This document shows positions 1 through 8,886 of a stretch of 15,415 nt of DNA, piece after piece (the stretch's first letter is position 1; every line of letters starts with the position of its first letter). Where the stretch lies: the NCBI GenBank assembly GCA_002284615.2, contig MU069582.1:476886-492300 (forward strand), in the 5' to 3' direction. Under the pieces are notes generated by a model. It searched no databases. It was not told where the DNA came from and worked only from the letters and a program-made list of their open reading frames with translations. Origin of the DNA: Dunaliella salina (Eukaryota; Chlorophyta; Chlorophyceae; Chlamydomonadales; Dunaliellaceae). The position numbers were made by a program, and so were the translations under genes.

Positions 1-108
1 ATAGGCCATAAGCCACAGGTGAATGCTTGATCTCACATAGGCCATAAGCCACAGGTGAATGCTTGATCTCACATAGGCCATAAGCCACAGGTGAAAGCTT
101 GATCCAAT
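1..108. repeat. 36-bp tandem repeat, three copies, open at left edge
   Basis: Three head-to-tail 36-bp units start at 1, 37 and 73, each beginning ATAGGCCATAAGCCACAGG. The first two are identical; the third diverges near its end. The array starts at the window edge, so its true length is unknown. There are no unique spacers, so it is a minisatellite and not a CRISPR array. Confidence 0.95.
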
Positions 109-124
109 CTGTGGGTTCATAAGT

Positions 125-234
125 TGTCCCAAGCTTAAGCAAAGCATGAGTGAGGATTGTTGGGGATGTTCGGGGATGTTTGGGGATGTCCCAAGCTTGA
201 GCTGAGCATGACAGAGGATCTTCGGGGATATTTG
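125..234. repeat. imperfect 62-bp direct duplication with GGGGATGTT triplets
   Basis: The word TGTCCCAAGCTT recurs at 125 and 187, each followed by a similar AGC..AGCATGA stretch and a GAGGAT..TGGGGAT-type stretch. Between them GGGGATGT is repeated three times (162, 172, 182). It looks like a decayed tandem duplication next to the 36-bp array. No coding content was seen. Confidence 0.7.
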
Positions 235-907
235 CAACCTTTGTTTCATCTGTTCTCAACTTGTGTGCGGCTTGTGGTGCGACCTGTTGCTTAAGCTTCA
301 AAATCTTCTTGGCCCAAAAAATAGTTTTAGCCTGAGCGATGTAAGATCCCGAGGGGGGTCAATTGAGGCCTGAAATTGTCTGGTTTTTGCAAGCTCCCAG
401 CTGCTGCGTTTGTGTGCCAACTTGCAGCTGAAGCTTGGTTTGGCCTCTAGTAGCAAGAATAGAATTTTAAGCCTGCAAGTTAGGGCTCGTAGGCCTAATT
501 AGCTGCGGCATGAACCCTGGCTTTCATGATCAAATCTCTTATTCAGGCCACCTGCTGCACCGAATTGGGTGAGTTTTAGTGACCTGGCGTCCTTGCAGCA
601 GAAGAATAGTGTTGCCCCTTCCCCCAAAAAAGGGAAAGAAGGGGGGTCAAAGATCAACTTTGTGCAGGAAGAATCTCTCTTTTTGAACATACAGGGTCTC
701 AACATACTATGTGAGTTCAAATACCAAACTTTGGGAGAGAAAAATGGTCCCAGGGTGAACCTGTAGGCCACTCATTGGTACTCTGTGGCCAAAAAATTAA
801 GGGGTCCTCCAATTTTTCACCATTTTTTGAAAATGAGGAACAGCATGTATGCCATATTGGCTTGTTGCCCTTTCCTCCAAATTTTAACTTTAGATTGAAG
901 ACAGATC

Positions 908-910
<3 letters not shown>
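235..910. other. no recognisable gene
   Basis: Only short frames in both directions (under 91 codons), with no recognised motifs. The stretch is AT/GC balanced with scattered AAGCTT words. I see no RNA gene, splice pattern or repeat worth annotating here. Confidence 0.6.

Positions 911-978
<68 letters not shown>
911..978. repeat. (GT)34 microsatellite
   Basis: Uninterrupted GT dinucleotides, 34 units, flanked by CACT and AAAGGG. Alternating purine-pyrimidine DNA of this length can adopt Z-DNA and is normally polymorphic. The short plus-strand frame across it (poly Val-Cys) is a by-product of the repeat. Confidence 0.99.
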
Positions 979-981
<3 letters not shown>

Positions 982-1094
982 GGGATTAATGTTTGAGATG
1001 CTGAAAGCAAGGCCAGCTGTGGATCATGGATGCTAGTGCTTCTCTTTGTTGCTCAAATTGAACTGAATGATTGGTCTGGCCCCCGATTTCATAA

Positions 1095-1202
1095 AGTCTG
1101 CTGATAATCCTTGACCTGCCTCGGAATTTGGTGGCAGGTTGAGGAGGAATATGAAGGAATCCGGAGGCAGGTCGAGGATGACCAGCAGACTCTGTTTTTT
1201 TT
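1095..1202. repeat. 97-bp foldback (inverted repeat) followed by T8
   Basis: The arms 1095-1128 and 1158-1191 are imperfect reverse complements (about 29 of 34 positions by eye), starting AGTCTGCTG and ending CAGCAGACT. The loop is about 29 bases and carries further CCTGCC/GGCAGG pairing with the arm. A run of eight T follows at 1195-1202. The layout fits a small foldback transposon relic, or a hairpin RNA ending at a Pol III-type T run. Nothing in the sequence decides between these. Confidence 0.7.
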
Positions 1203-1408
1203 GTTGATGGCTAGTATTTTGCATCTTTCTCATTTTTGACCAAAGACTGGTAGGTCAACGTGTTTGATTTAGGCAAATGAAGCACACACACTCGCTGTGT
1301 TATCCCCGGAAATTTATGCAATCATGTATCAATCGCGCAATTGTACACTAACCATGCCATCGTACGTCAGAAGCATGCGTCTCAGCTTTTGATGTATATT
1401 TGGTGATT

Positions 1409-1431
1409 GGGGGGGGGGGGGGGGGGGGGGG
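1409..1431. repeat. 23-base G homopolymer
   Basis: An uninterrupted run of 23 G between TGATT and AAAATAG. It may be real or a length-uncertain assembly position. A nearby stretch (1540-1570) holds GGAAA repeats. Confidence 0.95.
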
Positions 1432-1798
1432 AAAATAGGTGTTCTCATGTCCATACAGCTAACATCATCTGTCTGAGTCCAGGGAAAAAGCATAAGCTAT
1501 TTTCTGAAACTTTAAGGGCATGAGGAGTGCTAGTGCAAAACGAAAGGAAAGGAAAGCATAGGAAAGGAAAGGGTCTATCGCTGTATATGCTCATGCAAGG
1601 GCATCTTAGCAGAACCAATCCCAGGACCTCCCGATCCCAGGTGCAGCTTGCCTCCAGTAGTGCGTAGAGGCCTGATCCCTGCAAAGAAAGGGAAGACTGT
1701 TTTAGGACCTTAGCATCAGTTATACTGTTTCGAGCTTCTGTGTCCTTAGACAGCCTGGCACCCTCGAAACTAGCAACGATATAATTTTTTAATATTTG
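1432..1798. other. no recognisable gene
   Basis: A 79-codon minus frame (1445-1684) shows no known motif. The sequence has GGAAA low-complexity repeats near 1540-1570 and otherwise nothing I can support. Confidence 0.5.
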
Positions 1799-2110
1799 TT
1801 ACCCAAGGCACAATTCGTTTTGGTATTTTTTGGCCCTCACAGATTCCGTAAGCCAACCCTTTTTGGCAAAGCCCCGCTCATTGGCCATGAGTTCCCAAGG
1901 TTGCTGGCTTCTGGTAAAGTTCACACCTGGCTGGCCCAGGGCACCTTCTACCTGTGAACTTTGGCTAGCCTCCCAAACAAAAAATCCAGGCAGCATTGCA
2001 GTGTCAGGGACGCAAGGGAAGAGTTGGCTGGTGCGGTTGAAATCTTTTCGAAACTTTTGCAGCAGGTCCTTGGCCTGAGCCAACCAGCCTCCCGTCCACC
2101 CTGAATTTCA
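1799..2110 (-). CDS. unrecognised exon-like open frame
   Basis: The minus-strand frame is open from a stop near 2110 down to the stop at 1799, about 100 residues with no ATG near its start. The peptide has a balanced, protein-like composition (for example FFVWEASQSSQVEGALGQPG and GWLTESVRAKKYQNELCLG), more so than neighbouring frames. The plus strand is also open here (1830-2078), which weakens the case. No family is recognised. It could be an internal exon, a transposon protein fragment, or chance; the upstream TTCAG at the frame start is only a weak acceptor. Confidence 0.2.
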
Positions 2111-2299
2111 GCACTTGGGTTGCGGCAGGCAAAGTTTGAGCGCAAATATTCAGATTGTTTTTGTTCTGACTGTCAGCATGGCCACCTCAGGCCCCCAGGA
2201 GCTGCTAACATGGCAAACTTCATCAGCATACTTTTTTGAATCCCTTGGTAAGGCTGAGGCTGGGGTGGTGGCCTGCTCCAGGGACCTTGCAGTCCTGCA

Positions 2300-2358
2300 A
2301 TGCATTTGTTTACTTCCAATGCATTTTTCCAATGCATTTTTTTTTACTTCCAATAGCA
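2300..2358. repeat. short duplications of TTACTTCCAAT / AATGCATTT
   Basis: TTTACTTCCAAT occurs twice and AATGCATTT three times within about 60 bases. This is a small slippage-type duplication with no other content. Confidence 0.6.
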
Positions 2359-2461
2359 ATGGGGCATTATTTGTCCTCAATTGATTGTGTAATGTGCATG
2401 GCAAGTCAATTGGTGAGTACACGGAGGATTGCTCATGTGATGTAGTGCAGGACCTGCACCC

Positions 2462-3115
2462 TTGTGTTGGTGTTATGAGGTTCAAATGTACAGCCTGCTG
2501 TTGATTGTTGATGGGGAGCGAGCAAGCAAACAAAGAAAAGCTGGAGCAGCTTGCATGGCGCACACTCAGCTATGCATGCATGCATGGAGCGGCCTATTCT
2601 GCTGCAGGATGGTCCTATTATCGCCCCAGACACAGCATGTCGCCGTCATTGTCATCGTCAAAACCAGCCCTGAATCAGGAGAGACTGCCTTCATCAATTT
2701 TTGGGGGTGTTGCTCGCAATGCGTCCCCCACTTTTCACATGTCTGCACAACCTCAGATTTAGTGCCCAGGTTGCACGCACAGCTTCTCATCTTCAACAGC
2801 AATTTCTTGCCGTTTGCACAGGCCCTGTGCAACATTACTTTAGAGCCAGGACAAGAATCCACAAAGGCTTGGACATTATTTATTTTTATTTGGAGCAGTC
2901 AATCCAAGGACCAGCATTATATGAAACAGCAGTCTTTTTTTCCACCACGTGCACAGGCCCCATGCAACATCACATTAGAGCAGCCAAGCCAAGGGCCCAC
3001 AAAGGCCACCACTATGGGTGCTGCCAATGCGCAAGCTACAAGGTTTGGCATCCCTCCAATCGACAACTATCACTACAACAATTCCCGCACCGGTGAGTTG
3101 CGTGTACAAACCTAA
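2462..3115 (+). CDS. 217-codon open frame with in-frame repeat, function unknown
   Basis: This is the longest plus-strand frame in the left half. It has no recognised domain. Two copies of a block of about 55 bp lie in the same frame 135 bp apart, encoding AQALCNITLEPGQ-ESTKA and AQAPCNITLEQPSQGPTKA, so the duplication kept the frame. A strong splice-donor consensus (CG|GTGAGT) sits at 3092/3093, 20 bases before the stop, so a true exon might end there. The composition (Cys- and His-rich start, many Met) is not clearly protein-like and overlapping minus frames are also open. It may be an exon, a transposon fragment or chance. Confidence 0.25.
   Translation: MCWCYEVQMYSLLLIVDGERASKQRKAGAACMAHTQLCMHAWSGLFCCRMVLLSPQTQHVAVIVIVKTSPESGETAFINFWGCCSQCVPHFSHVCTTSDLVPRLHAQLLIFNSNFLPFAQALCNITLEPGQESTKAWTLFIFIWSSQSKDQHYMKQQSFFPPRAQAPCNITLEQPSQGPTKATTMGAANAQATRFGIPPIDNYHYNNSRTGELRVQT
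2815..3006. repeat. direct repeat of about 55 bp, copies at 2815-2868 and 2950-3006
   Basis: Both copies begin TGCACAGGCCC and end CACAAAGGC, with ATGCAACATCACATTAGAGC-like text between. They are spaced 135 bp apart, an exact multiple of three. Confidence 0.8.
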
Positions 3116-3325
3116 ATCGTGTTACTTACCTAATTGTTAACTAACTTAATTGTCAAGTTCATAGTGAAGGTTTTTCAGTTTGTGTGTGATCTCAAGATCA
3201 GGATGTGATACCCTCAGTTCTCATGATTCTTTGGCCTTGGGAATTGCTAACATCTCAGGTCTATGTGATCTAGCAGTGGTGACTCAAGTACGCAGCCTTT
3301 CCTTAACAGTTTGAGTAATTGGGGC
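3116..3325. other. no recognisable gene
   Basis: AT-rich stretch with many TTAAC/TAATTG words and no notable frame. If the GTGAGT at 3093 is a real donor this would be intron. Confidence 0.4.
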
Positions 3326-3400
3326 GATAGAGAGAAAGGGGAGTGGGGTAAGGGAGAGCAAGGGGGAGGGAGAGGGGGAAGGAGAGAAGGGGGGAGAGGG
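3326..3400. repeat. purine-rich tract with an uninterrupted 41-base purine run
   Basis: 3360-3400 is only A and G, with six or more runs of three or more G; 3326-3359 is nearly so. Such mirror-prone G-rich purine tracts can form triplex or G-quadruplex structures. The minus frame here encodes only Pro/Leu/Ser low complexity. Confidence 0.85.
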
Positions 3401-3676
3401 TCAATGGATGCCCTGACAGCATCTGCATGTCCCTCCCTTTCAACGGGTGGCTCTTTCTGTGAAAGTCGCGGATAGTATTAAGTGTGCTGTGACTCTCATA
3501 CTTTGCATATTTTGATTGTATCCATGGTGATGTCATGCCTGCTAGCAACAGGTATTGGAACACAGTGCCCCTTTCCAAGTCTCAGTTCTCTGGCTAACTT
3601 ATAATGGATACAGATCTTGTGGAAAACAGGTATTGTGGCTGGGTATAAGGGAGAAGAACAGCGGTGGCTGATGTGC

Positions 3677-4038
3677 TTAGTCCAGCATTTTCTCATGACG
3701 GAAATTGCCATTACATGCAAAGCAACTCAGGTTTGGAATGCCTCCAGCCTTATCCAATACCATGCCAACCAACGATGTGCACCCCCGAAATACAATAATT
3801 TCCCCAACCTTCTCTTGGGTGTTGTCCTGTAACAGAGTTGCTGTTGCACAATAAGAATTCTTGCAGGCTGGACTATAAATTTTGAAGCTTTCTCCATTGT
3901 CACTGCTGGACATCCTTTTGAGACCCTCTTCAATCCCACTTTCAATTCATCCTCCATGGCCAAGGTAGCCTCTGTCAACATGGCCTTTTTTACGAATATC
4001 AGAAAATTTGCTACCATAGAGAAGAAATCACCGCGCAA
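3677..4038 (-). pseudogene. unrecognised coding-like fragment in two overlapping frames
   Basis: Two minus frames overlap here. One (3677-3913) reads GEIIVFRGCTSLVGMVLDKA then GGIPNLSCFACNGNFRHEKM, and the other (3727-4038) starts MRGDFFSMVANFLIFVKKAM and contains EATLAMEDELKVGLKRVSKG. Both look more protein-like than background and would join through a frameshift or an intron between about 3860 and 3910. A CxxC pair (CFAC) is present. No family is recognised. It could be an old transposon ORF or a host exon. Confidence 0.25.
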
Positions 4039-4220
4039 AAATTACATTGTTGGCCGTGCGCAATAACTGCGTGATAAATGTAATATTTTGTATGAGGGTG
4101 CGTGATTGTGTAATTCCCATTCCGGACAGCAAGTAAAAATTGGTCAAGGTTGCCCCTGCGTGGTTGTGTAAATACTTTATTTTTGGGGTGCATGGTTGGT
4201 GCGTGGTTGCAAAACAATAC

Positions 4221-4400
4221 TTGTTTCTTGGGAGTGCGTTATGAGTACATTTGTTTCTTGGGAGTGCGTGATGAGTACATTTGTTTCTTGGGAGTGCGTG
4301 ATGAGTACATTTGTTTCTTGGGAGTGCGTTATGAGTACATTTGTTTCTCGGGAGTGCGTGATGAGTACATGTGTTTCTTGGGAGTGCGTGATGAGTACAT
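4221..4400. repeat. 30-bp minisatellite, exactly six units
   Basis: Six consecutive 30-bp units start at 4221, 4251, 4281, 4311, 4341 and 4371, each TTGTTTCTTGGGAGTGCGTG/T followed by ATGAGTACAT, with only a few substitutions. Because 30 is divisible by three and the unit lacks stops in several frames, two plus frames (SWECVMSTFV and CFLGVRDEYI) and one minus frame (NKCTHHALPR) stay open through it. These frames are best read as by-products of the array, not as a gene. Upstream (4060-4215) GCGTGGTTG-type words look like a decayed relative. Confidence 0.97.
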
Positions 4401-4466
4401 TTCTCTACGGTACTTCGTCTACAGCGCTGGATTCCAAATTTCACCACCTTCAGTTTTTCCCCGTTT

Positions 4467-4655
4467 AGCCCGACTATTGCCTTTCCCTCACTTGCTGCGT
4501 TCGACTCTCCTCTGAGAGAGGGCCTGTGACGGCATCTAAGCAGGGTCTCCAGAGATTTGAAGCTCGACCCTTGCCTTTCCCTCCATTGCTATATTGCCCC
4601 CTCTTGAAAGAGGAAGGGCATGTGACAGCTTCAGAGCACCCTCTGTTCAAACTCC
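4467..4655. repeat. imperfect 94-bp tandem duplication
   Basis: Units 4467-4560 and 4561-4655 align throughout. Both start AGCYCGACYMTTGCCTTTCC, then a small CCTCTGAGAGAGG or CCTCTTGAAAGAGG hairpin, then GGSCMTGTGACRGC. The conserved hairpin in both units is the only structured element seen. Confidence 0.75.
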
Positions 4656-5839
4656 AAAAATTTTGGGCTTTGGTCCTCAGGGTTTTACTCTTTTGAGCAG
4701 CTGTTCATGCTTGCACCTCAGGTACGAAACCGACCGGGCTCTTAGGATGCCATTATCCTCAATAAGGATCTGCTTGGAGTGGGCCCCTCTGAATTCAACA
4801 TGTGCATTCGAAACAAATGAAAGAAAATTGAAGGAAGAAAACAGCTTGCCTGTCTATATTGATGGTTTCATGTTGAAAGGGGAATGGCAGAGGGGGTCAG
4901 CTGGCCTACATTGCAGGACATGCTCCTCCCGCTTTTCTTTTCTCAATCTGACCAAGCCATTCATCATTATGATAAAAAAGGAAAATGTTCACCAAAAATG
5001 ATAGAAATTGGATGACCCCAGATCACTTCTCTAGCCTCAGATCAACACAACAAAACCATCGCTCTGCTATGCTCCAAAATTATACAGTTATGATCCTCAA
5101 CAGACTCATACCCTCTGTGCTTTAAAGAATGGTTAGAGAAGGTCAAAAATGACTCTCCTGGCACCCTTGCGCTGATTTCTCGAAGGGAATGCCACACATT
5201 GCAAATCTTGCCAACCACTGTCTTTTCACCCTTTTTTTTCTGTGATGGTATTTATTTGTTAGAAGGACTCCACACCACCAAAGATCAGCCAATTAGGGCC
5301 AGTGGGTGGTCAGAAATAAAGATTTGGCCATGATAAGTAGGGTTCATGTCTCGCCATGCCATTGGATTCTTGGCATGTTGCCCCTCACGGCCTGCTTGCA
5401 AAGTCAAGTGTTATTACCTTCAGCTTGAAAGCAGCTGGTCAGAAGCATTTGACAAACTTTGCGAGCATGCAAAAAGTGACTGGTTTAGGGCCTCAGCTGA
5501 ACCCCTTTGGGAAAATTGAAGTTAAAGCTCATTGGGTTCGACAACAGAGGCTATGAAGGGATGCAGTGTGGTGCATGTAATAAGGTAGCAATCCCTTTCT
5601 ATTCTCTTGGTAGCCCCGTTCCATCCTTCTCCAAACCTACATGTCCTTGGCGAGCCTTCATCATTTGGTTTGGTCACACAATTGGGTTGAAATTTTTTGG
5701 GTCGCTGGGCTTACACTGCTGGGCATGCTCTTATCCATATTACTTTCTCACATGTGACCATGCTGCCACCAAAAAGACATGTTCATTGTTTGGTACATTG
5801 AATAAGAGTGAGGTTCCTACATCACCCAAATACGTATAG
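4656..5839 (+). other. region with four CxxC-bearing coding-like snippets, no assignable gene
   Basis: Open plus frames at 4594-5001 and 5507-5839 show no known domain, but CxxC pairs recur. GLHCRTCSS lies near 4902-4930, ATHCKSCQP near 5192-5218, MQCGACNK near 5563-5586 and GLHCWACSY near 5707-5733. The first and last are alignable at DNA level (GGGTC..TGGSCTACAYTGCWGG..ATGCTC). They look like copies of one short zinc-ribbon-like or BED-like module, each in poor coding context. FKEWLEKVKNDS before the second faintly recalls zinc fingers of hAT-type transposons. This is inference only. Confidence 0.25.
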
Positions 5840-6631
5840 ATCACTGGGAAAAAGGTGTGGATGTCCTCCACTGTGCCATCCAATTGATGTCAAAACCCTA
5901 CCTTTGTGACCTTATTACAGTGATATCCTTACAAATGAGGAACAGGGTCAAAATCGACCATTTTGGCGCTGCCCTACTTGTACAAGACATGTGGTGAAGC
6001 TGCACAGATGGGGCTTGAGTCCATAGGTTTGCCGGTTTTGGTTCAAGCCCAGCTGGCCCAGCCCGCCTACCGCACGCCCTAACCCAAAGCCTTAAAGCTT
6101 GGCACCCAATCCAACCAAATTGTGTAGGGGAACTCTGGAATGTTTAGGTGCCTTGGGAAGCACGATCTTGTCAAGAGAAATATCTGCAACAATTTTGTGG
6201 GCAGTTCTTGGCAAGAGCCTTCTATTGCCCTATTCTCAAACTCATCATGCAAGAGCAGCCCAAAACGTTAACAGAGGATTCCGTGCCTTGGTGGCCACTA
6301 GTGTTATGGGCAAAACTATAGGACACATAACTGTGTTTGGCAGCGAAGGTGGCCAGCTGGAGCAACTTCCATGGTTGCACTTGCAACGGGACTCTGGATT
6401 TGCATTCTTATGATGATGGTGTTGCTTCATCAACAAAGATGTGGAGGCTGGGGAGTTTGCAAATGCAATTTGCACCTTGGCTTGGTGTAAGGGTGAGGGA
6501 GTCTAGTGTGTGATTTGCTACTCATTGTCATAGCAGGGCAAGTAATCAGTGAGAGGCGGGGCGACTTGTACGACACATGCTCAGCATGCATGTATATAAT
6601 AAGAGTTTTTTTTTTCACATAAAGTATTTTG
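5840..6631. other. no recognisable gene
   Basis: A 104-codon plus frame (6099-6413) and two short minus frames are present but lack motifs. Isolated tRNA-like boxes occur at 5992-6050, without a tRNA fold. A T10-type run is at 6606-6615. Confidence 0.5.
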
Positions 6632-7099
6632 CTGTTGCCCTAGGCCCTGCCAATCATCAATGATGCCACTCTGTATAAGAATTCTTCTTGATCGTCGTTT
6701 GCGATGCTTTCATTAACAGTCTCTGGGAAACGTTTGGGATCCTACACATCATCAGCTAATTTGTCTTTTAGCTCTTGTTGTCCAATGACATGACAGTTCC
6801 AAAATGGAGATTTCATGCTGATGAACATGGACTGAGTGTCGGCTACTCTGGCAAGTGCAACCCTTTTTGCGCCTGTTAGCAACCAGTGGGTTCAGACTTG
6901 TAAGGGAAGCCTATGTTGGGAGCATTTTCAAAAAGCTTCCTAATAGTACAAGGAAGCTTTTGTAAGGCTTTAAATGACCCAATGTATGGATCTGTCAAGC
7001 ATTCAAAATATATGTTGGTTGTCGTCATCCTTGCGTGAAGCAGTTTACAAACATTCCATTTGGTGCCTTGTTAACCTCCATAACACCACTGTAAAAGGT
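6632..7099 (-). pseudogene. broken coding region of unknown family
   Basis: Read on the minus strand from 7099, protein-like peptide continues through three segments separated by two frame changes and two in-frame stops. The segments are TFYSGVMEVNKAPNGMFVNC.., then MTTTNIYFECLTDPYIGSFK.. with KLFENAPNIGFPYKSEPTG, then GAKRVALARVADTQSMFISM.. to DQEEFLYRVASLMIGRA. The first junction is at TTCACGCAAGG|ATGACG and the second at CCCACTGGTTGCTAACAGG. No piece is longer than about 70 codons, so automatic ORF calls miss it. The chaining of plausible peptide across frameshifts suggests a decayed gene or transposon ORF. I do not recognise the family; a DNA-transposon protein is one possibility. Confidence 0.4.
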
Positions 7100-7146
7100 T
7101 ATTGGAGTGTTTGTCTCAATTAATTGCTTTCTTCTTGCCCACGCAG

Positions 7147-7319
7147 GCTTGATGGATTTCTTCACAACCGGGGGATTAAGCCAAAGTGACAACGGATTGC
7201 ACAACGCTCAAATATTCTACAAGCACATGCCACCTGCTGACGGAGGCATGAAACATTCCCACTTGCCCCATATTACTCATTATGGCAAAAAGTTTGACAA
7301 CAAGAATTCGTTGGTGTAA
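7147..7319 (+). CDS. exon-like open frame after a splice-acceptor consensus
   Basis: TTGCTTTCTTCTTGCCCACGCAG ends at 7146 and is a good acceptor (pyrimidine tract plus CAG). The frame that follows reads GLMDFFTTGGLSQSDNGLHN, then AQIFYKHMPPADGG and HITHYGKKFDNKNSLV, ending at a stop at 7317-7319. It has a protein-like composition but no recognised domain, and no matching upstream exon was found. It overlaps nothing on the other strand. It may be a terminal exon or chance. Confidence 0.25.
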
Positions 7320-7879
7320 CTCTTGATGCTTGCCAACTGTGTATGAACCCCTTTATGGATTGAAAGGCACAAAGCGACATTATCTACATTGAAAGGCCTC
7401 TCTCCAAGTTTTACATGTTATCAATGCATCCATTCAGGAAGCAAGGCTTGTGGACCATAATAATGTATCTTTTTCAGGGAACACATTGGGAGATGTGAAA
7501 AAACACAAAGCTACAAGTTGCATGGTACACAAAAAGGAGGCCTCTAGTCAAAACGGTTGACCCCTAGCTTGTCCACGCAACTTTAGAAAGAGTTCATTTT
7601 GGAAAAATTAAGCATGCTCTTGTTGCGGCTTATGAAGGCAAATATAAGATTTTACATGGTGAAAGACAGAAGAATATGGGGGTTCAAGCGTTTGCAAGTG
7701 AGAGAGGGAGAGATGACTGCCAGAAACCAAGAGGGCATAATTAAGCCACCTTAAGAAGATACGTACACCTTAAGAAAGAAGGAAGAGTTCCCCATTCAGC
7801 AGGCTTGGGTCTTACGATCGTCTGAGAAAAAGGAGATGCGTTAGCTTTGAAGTGTATGGTAGGCGTTTTTGTTTTCCTC
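7320..7879. other. no assignable gene
   Basis: Short coding-like plus peptide occurs around 7590-7690 (GKIKHALVAAYEGKYKILHG) without start, stop context or known motif. Otherwise AT-rich and featureless up to the 3' tail of the LINE copy. Confidence 0.4.
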
Positions 7880-8735
7880 AAGGAAAGAAAAGAAAAAACT
7901 TTGTAGGCAGAGAAACTCTCCCTACATCAATTTAGGAAGAGGAGGCACGTTGGCTCAAAAAGCGCCGTGAGTCCCCTCCACCATAAGATATGAAAAAGTA
8001 GAAGCTAATGGGGATCTGGAGGGTTACTAGAAGCACATGGCTCTAGAACCTAGTTGTGGGAAGTGCTCTTGCTTTTGATAGCGCGGCGTGTGGAAACAAG
8101 TTTGTTGGCATATTGAACAGAATGGGCATGAAGAAAGCTTAGTGGCACTTAGGTGATCAAGTCCTCGTTGTTTGAAGTGTGTCAGGATCTGCTCAGCATA
8201 AATAGTTCCACCAACATCCAGGAGAATAGAGTGAATAGTTTTAGCTTTAACGCTTGTAAGTTTACAAAGGTCTGCATGCTGTTGCTTAGCCACGTTCAGC
8301 TGATGCTCTGGCCTTGTGTCTTCACGAAACTCGATTTCTATTAGGTGCACATAACGTTCATTCACATGAAGTTCATGTGGTTGCCTCATGCGGCAAGTTT
8401 TGGTTGTCCTCCTAGTGGACTTGCAGAAAGCGTGTTGTGAATAAATAGGAGAAACACTATTAGAAGTAGGCTCGGCATTGTAAGGGTGATCTTTTGGGTT
8501 TAGTAAGCGAAAAGTAAAAGCCTACGTTGGATAAGATCCAGCATGCATTAAGGAAAGACCCAACAGTCAGCAAGGGTGATCAAAATAGCATCTGGTCGAC
8601 TTTTCCTCTCTTGTAAGTTACGAGGGAAGAAGTACTTGAGTGCACTTCTGTTTGAGCCATGTTCAGGGAGTTGGATGTTGTGTGCAAGTTTGACATCGTC
8701 TGTTTGTGTAGACTAGGCCTGCTCCCACTGGGCTT
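7880..8735 (-). mobile_element. 5'-truncated non-LTR (LINE-like) retroelement tail, copy C
   Basis: On the minus strand this holds the C-terminal coding part of an element, its stop, a 3' UTR of about 130 bp and a pyrimidine tail (7880-7899 on the plus strand, TTTTTTCTTTTCTTTCCTT when read on the minus strand). Two other copies at 9956-10922 share the same coding tail ending SNPPDPH* or SNSPDPH*, the same CTTCCTTAATTGATGTAGGG-like UTR block and the same pyrimidine tail. A shared 3' end with different 5' truncation points is the hallmark of LINE insertion. No target-site duplication was found by eye. The upstream limit is set by the last recognisable peptide and is approximate. Confidence 0.7.
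8034..8700 (-). pseudogene. C-terminal LINE-type protein fragment with PD-(D/E)XK-like motif
   Basis: The minus-strand reading begins around 8700 with DVKLAHNIQLPEHGSNR then a SRPDAILI motif (8580-8602), breaks frame, resumes as YSQHAFCKSTRRTTKTC, then YVHLIEIEFREDTRPEHQL (about 8328-8352 and below), HSILLDVGGTIY and GLDHLSATKL. It breaks frame again before LHAHSVQYANKLVSTRRAI. RPD plus a later E-x-K is the pattern of PD-(D/E)XK nucleases, and restriction-like endonuclease domains sit at the C-terminus of several LINE clades. Here the K of ExK is E (the sister copy keeps EVK). Two or more frameshifts and a TAG near the end make it inactive. The nuclease assignment is inference from motif spacing. 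Confidence 0.5.
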
Positions 8736-8886
8736 TTGCTGAGTGCTTTCAAAGCACTACTAAGTTAGCAATCATTTTGCTGCAATGTAATGTCTTTCAG
8801 TTTCCATGTTGGAGATGATATGGCTCTTGCAGCTTGAGAGCATGCGGAGTGTGCTGTCCAATTGATGGCGTCCCGGGAGAGGGCAC

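Noticed and set aside
1..108. 36-bp repeats as a CRISPR array
   Set aside because: Units are directly abutting with no spacers, and the context is eukaryotic.
775..996. Plus-strand ORF over the GT tract
   Set aside because: Its length comes from the (GT)n repeat reading as Val-Cys.
4028..4515. Overlapping ORFs across the 30-bp array as genes
   Set aside because: All owe their openness to a stop-free unit with period divisible by three.
5992..6050. tRNA gene or SINE from A-box-like TGGTGAAGCTG and B-box-like GGTTCAAGCCC
   Set aside because: No acceptor or anticodon stem could be drawn and the T-stem is mismatched; only the two boxes at plausible spacing remain, which can occur by chance.
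6337..6355. TGGCAGCGAAGG as another TRIM primer-binding site
   Set aside because: Eleven bases match the TRIM PBS, but no LTR end precedes it and no second LTR or PPT follows.
6632..7099. Assignment of the broken minus-strand gene to hAT transposase
   Set aside because: The NKAPNGMFVNCF stretch only faintly resembles hAT-associated motifs; not enough to name a family.
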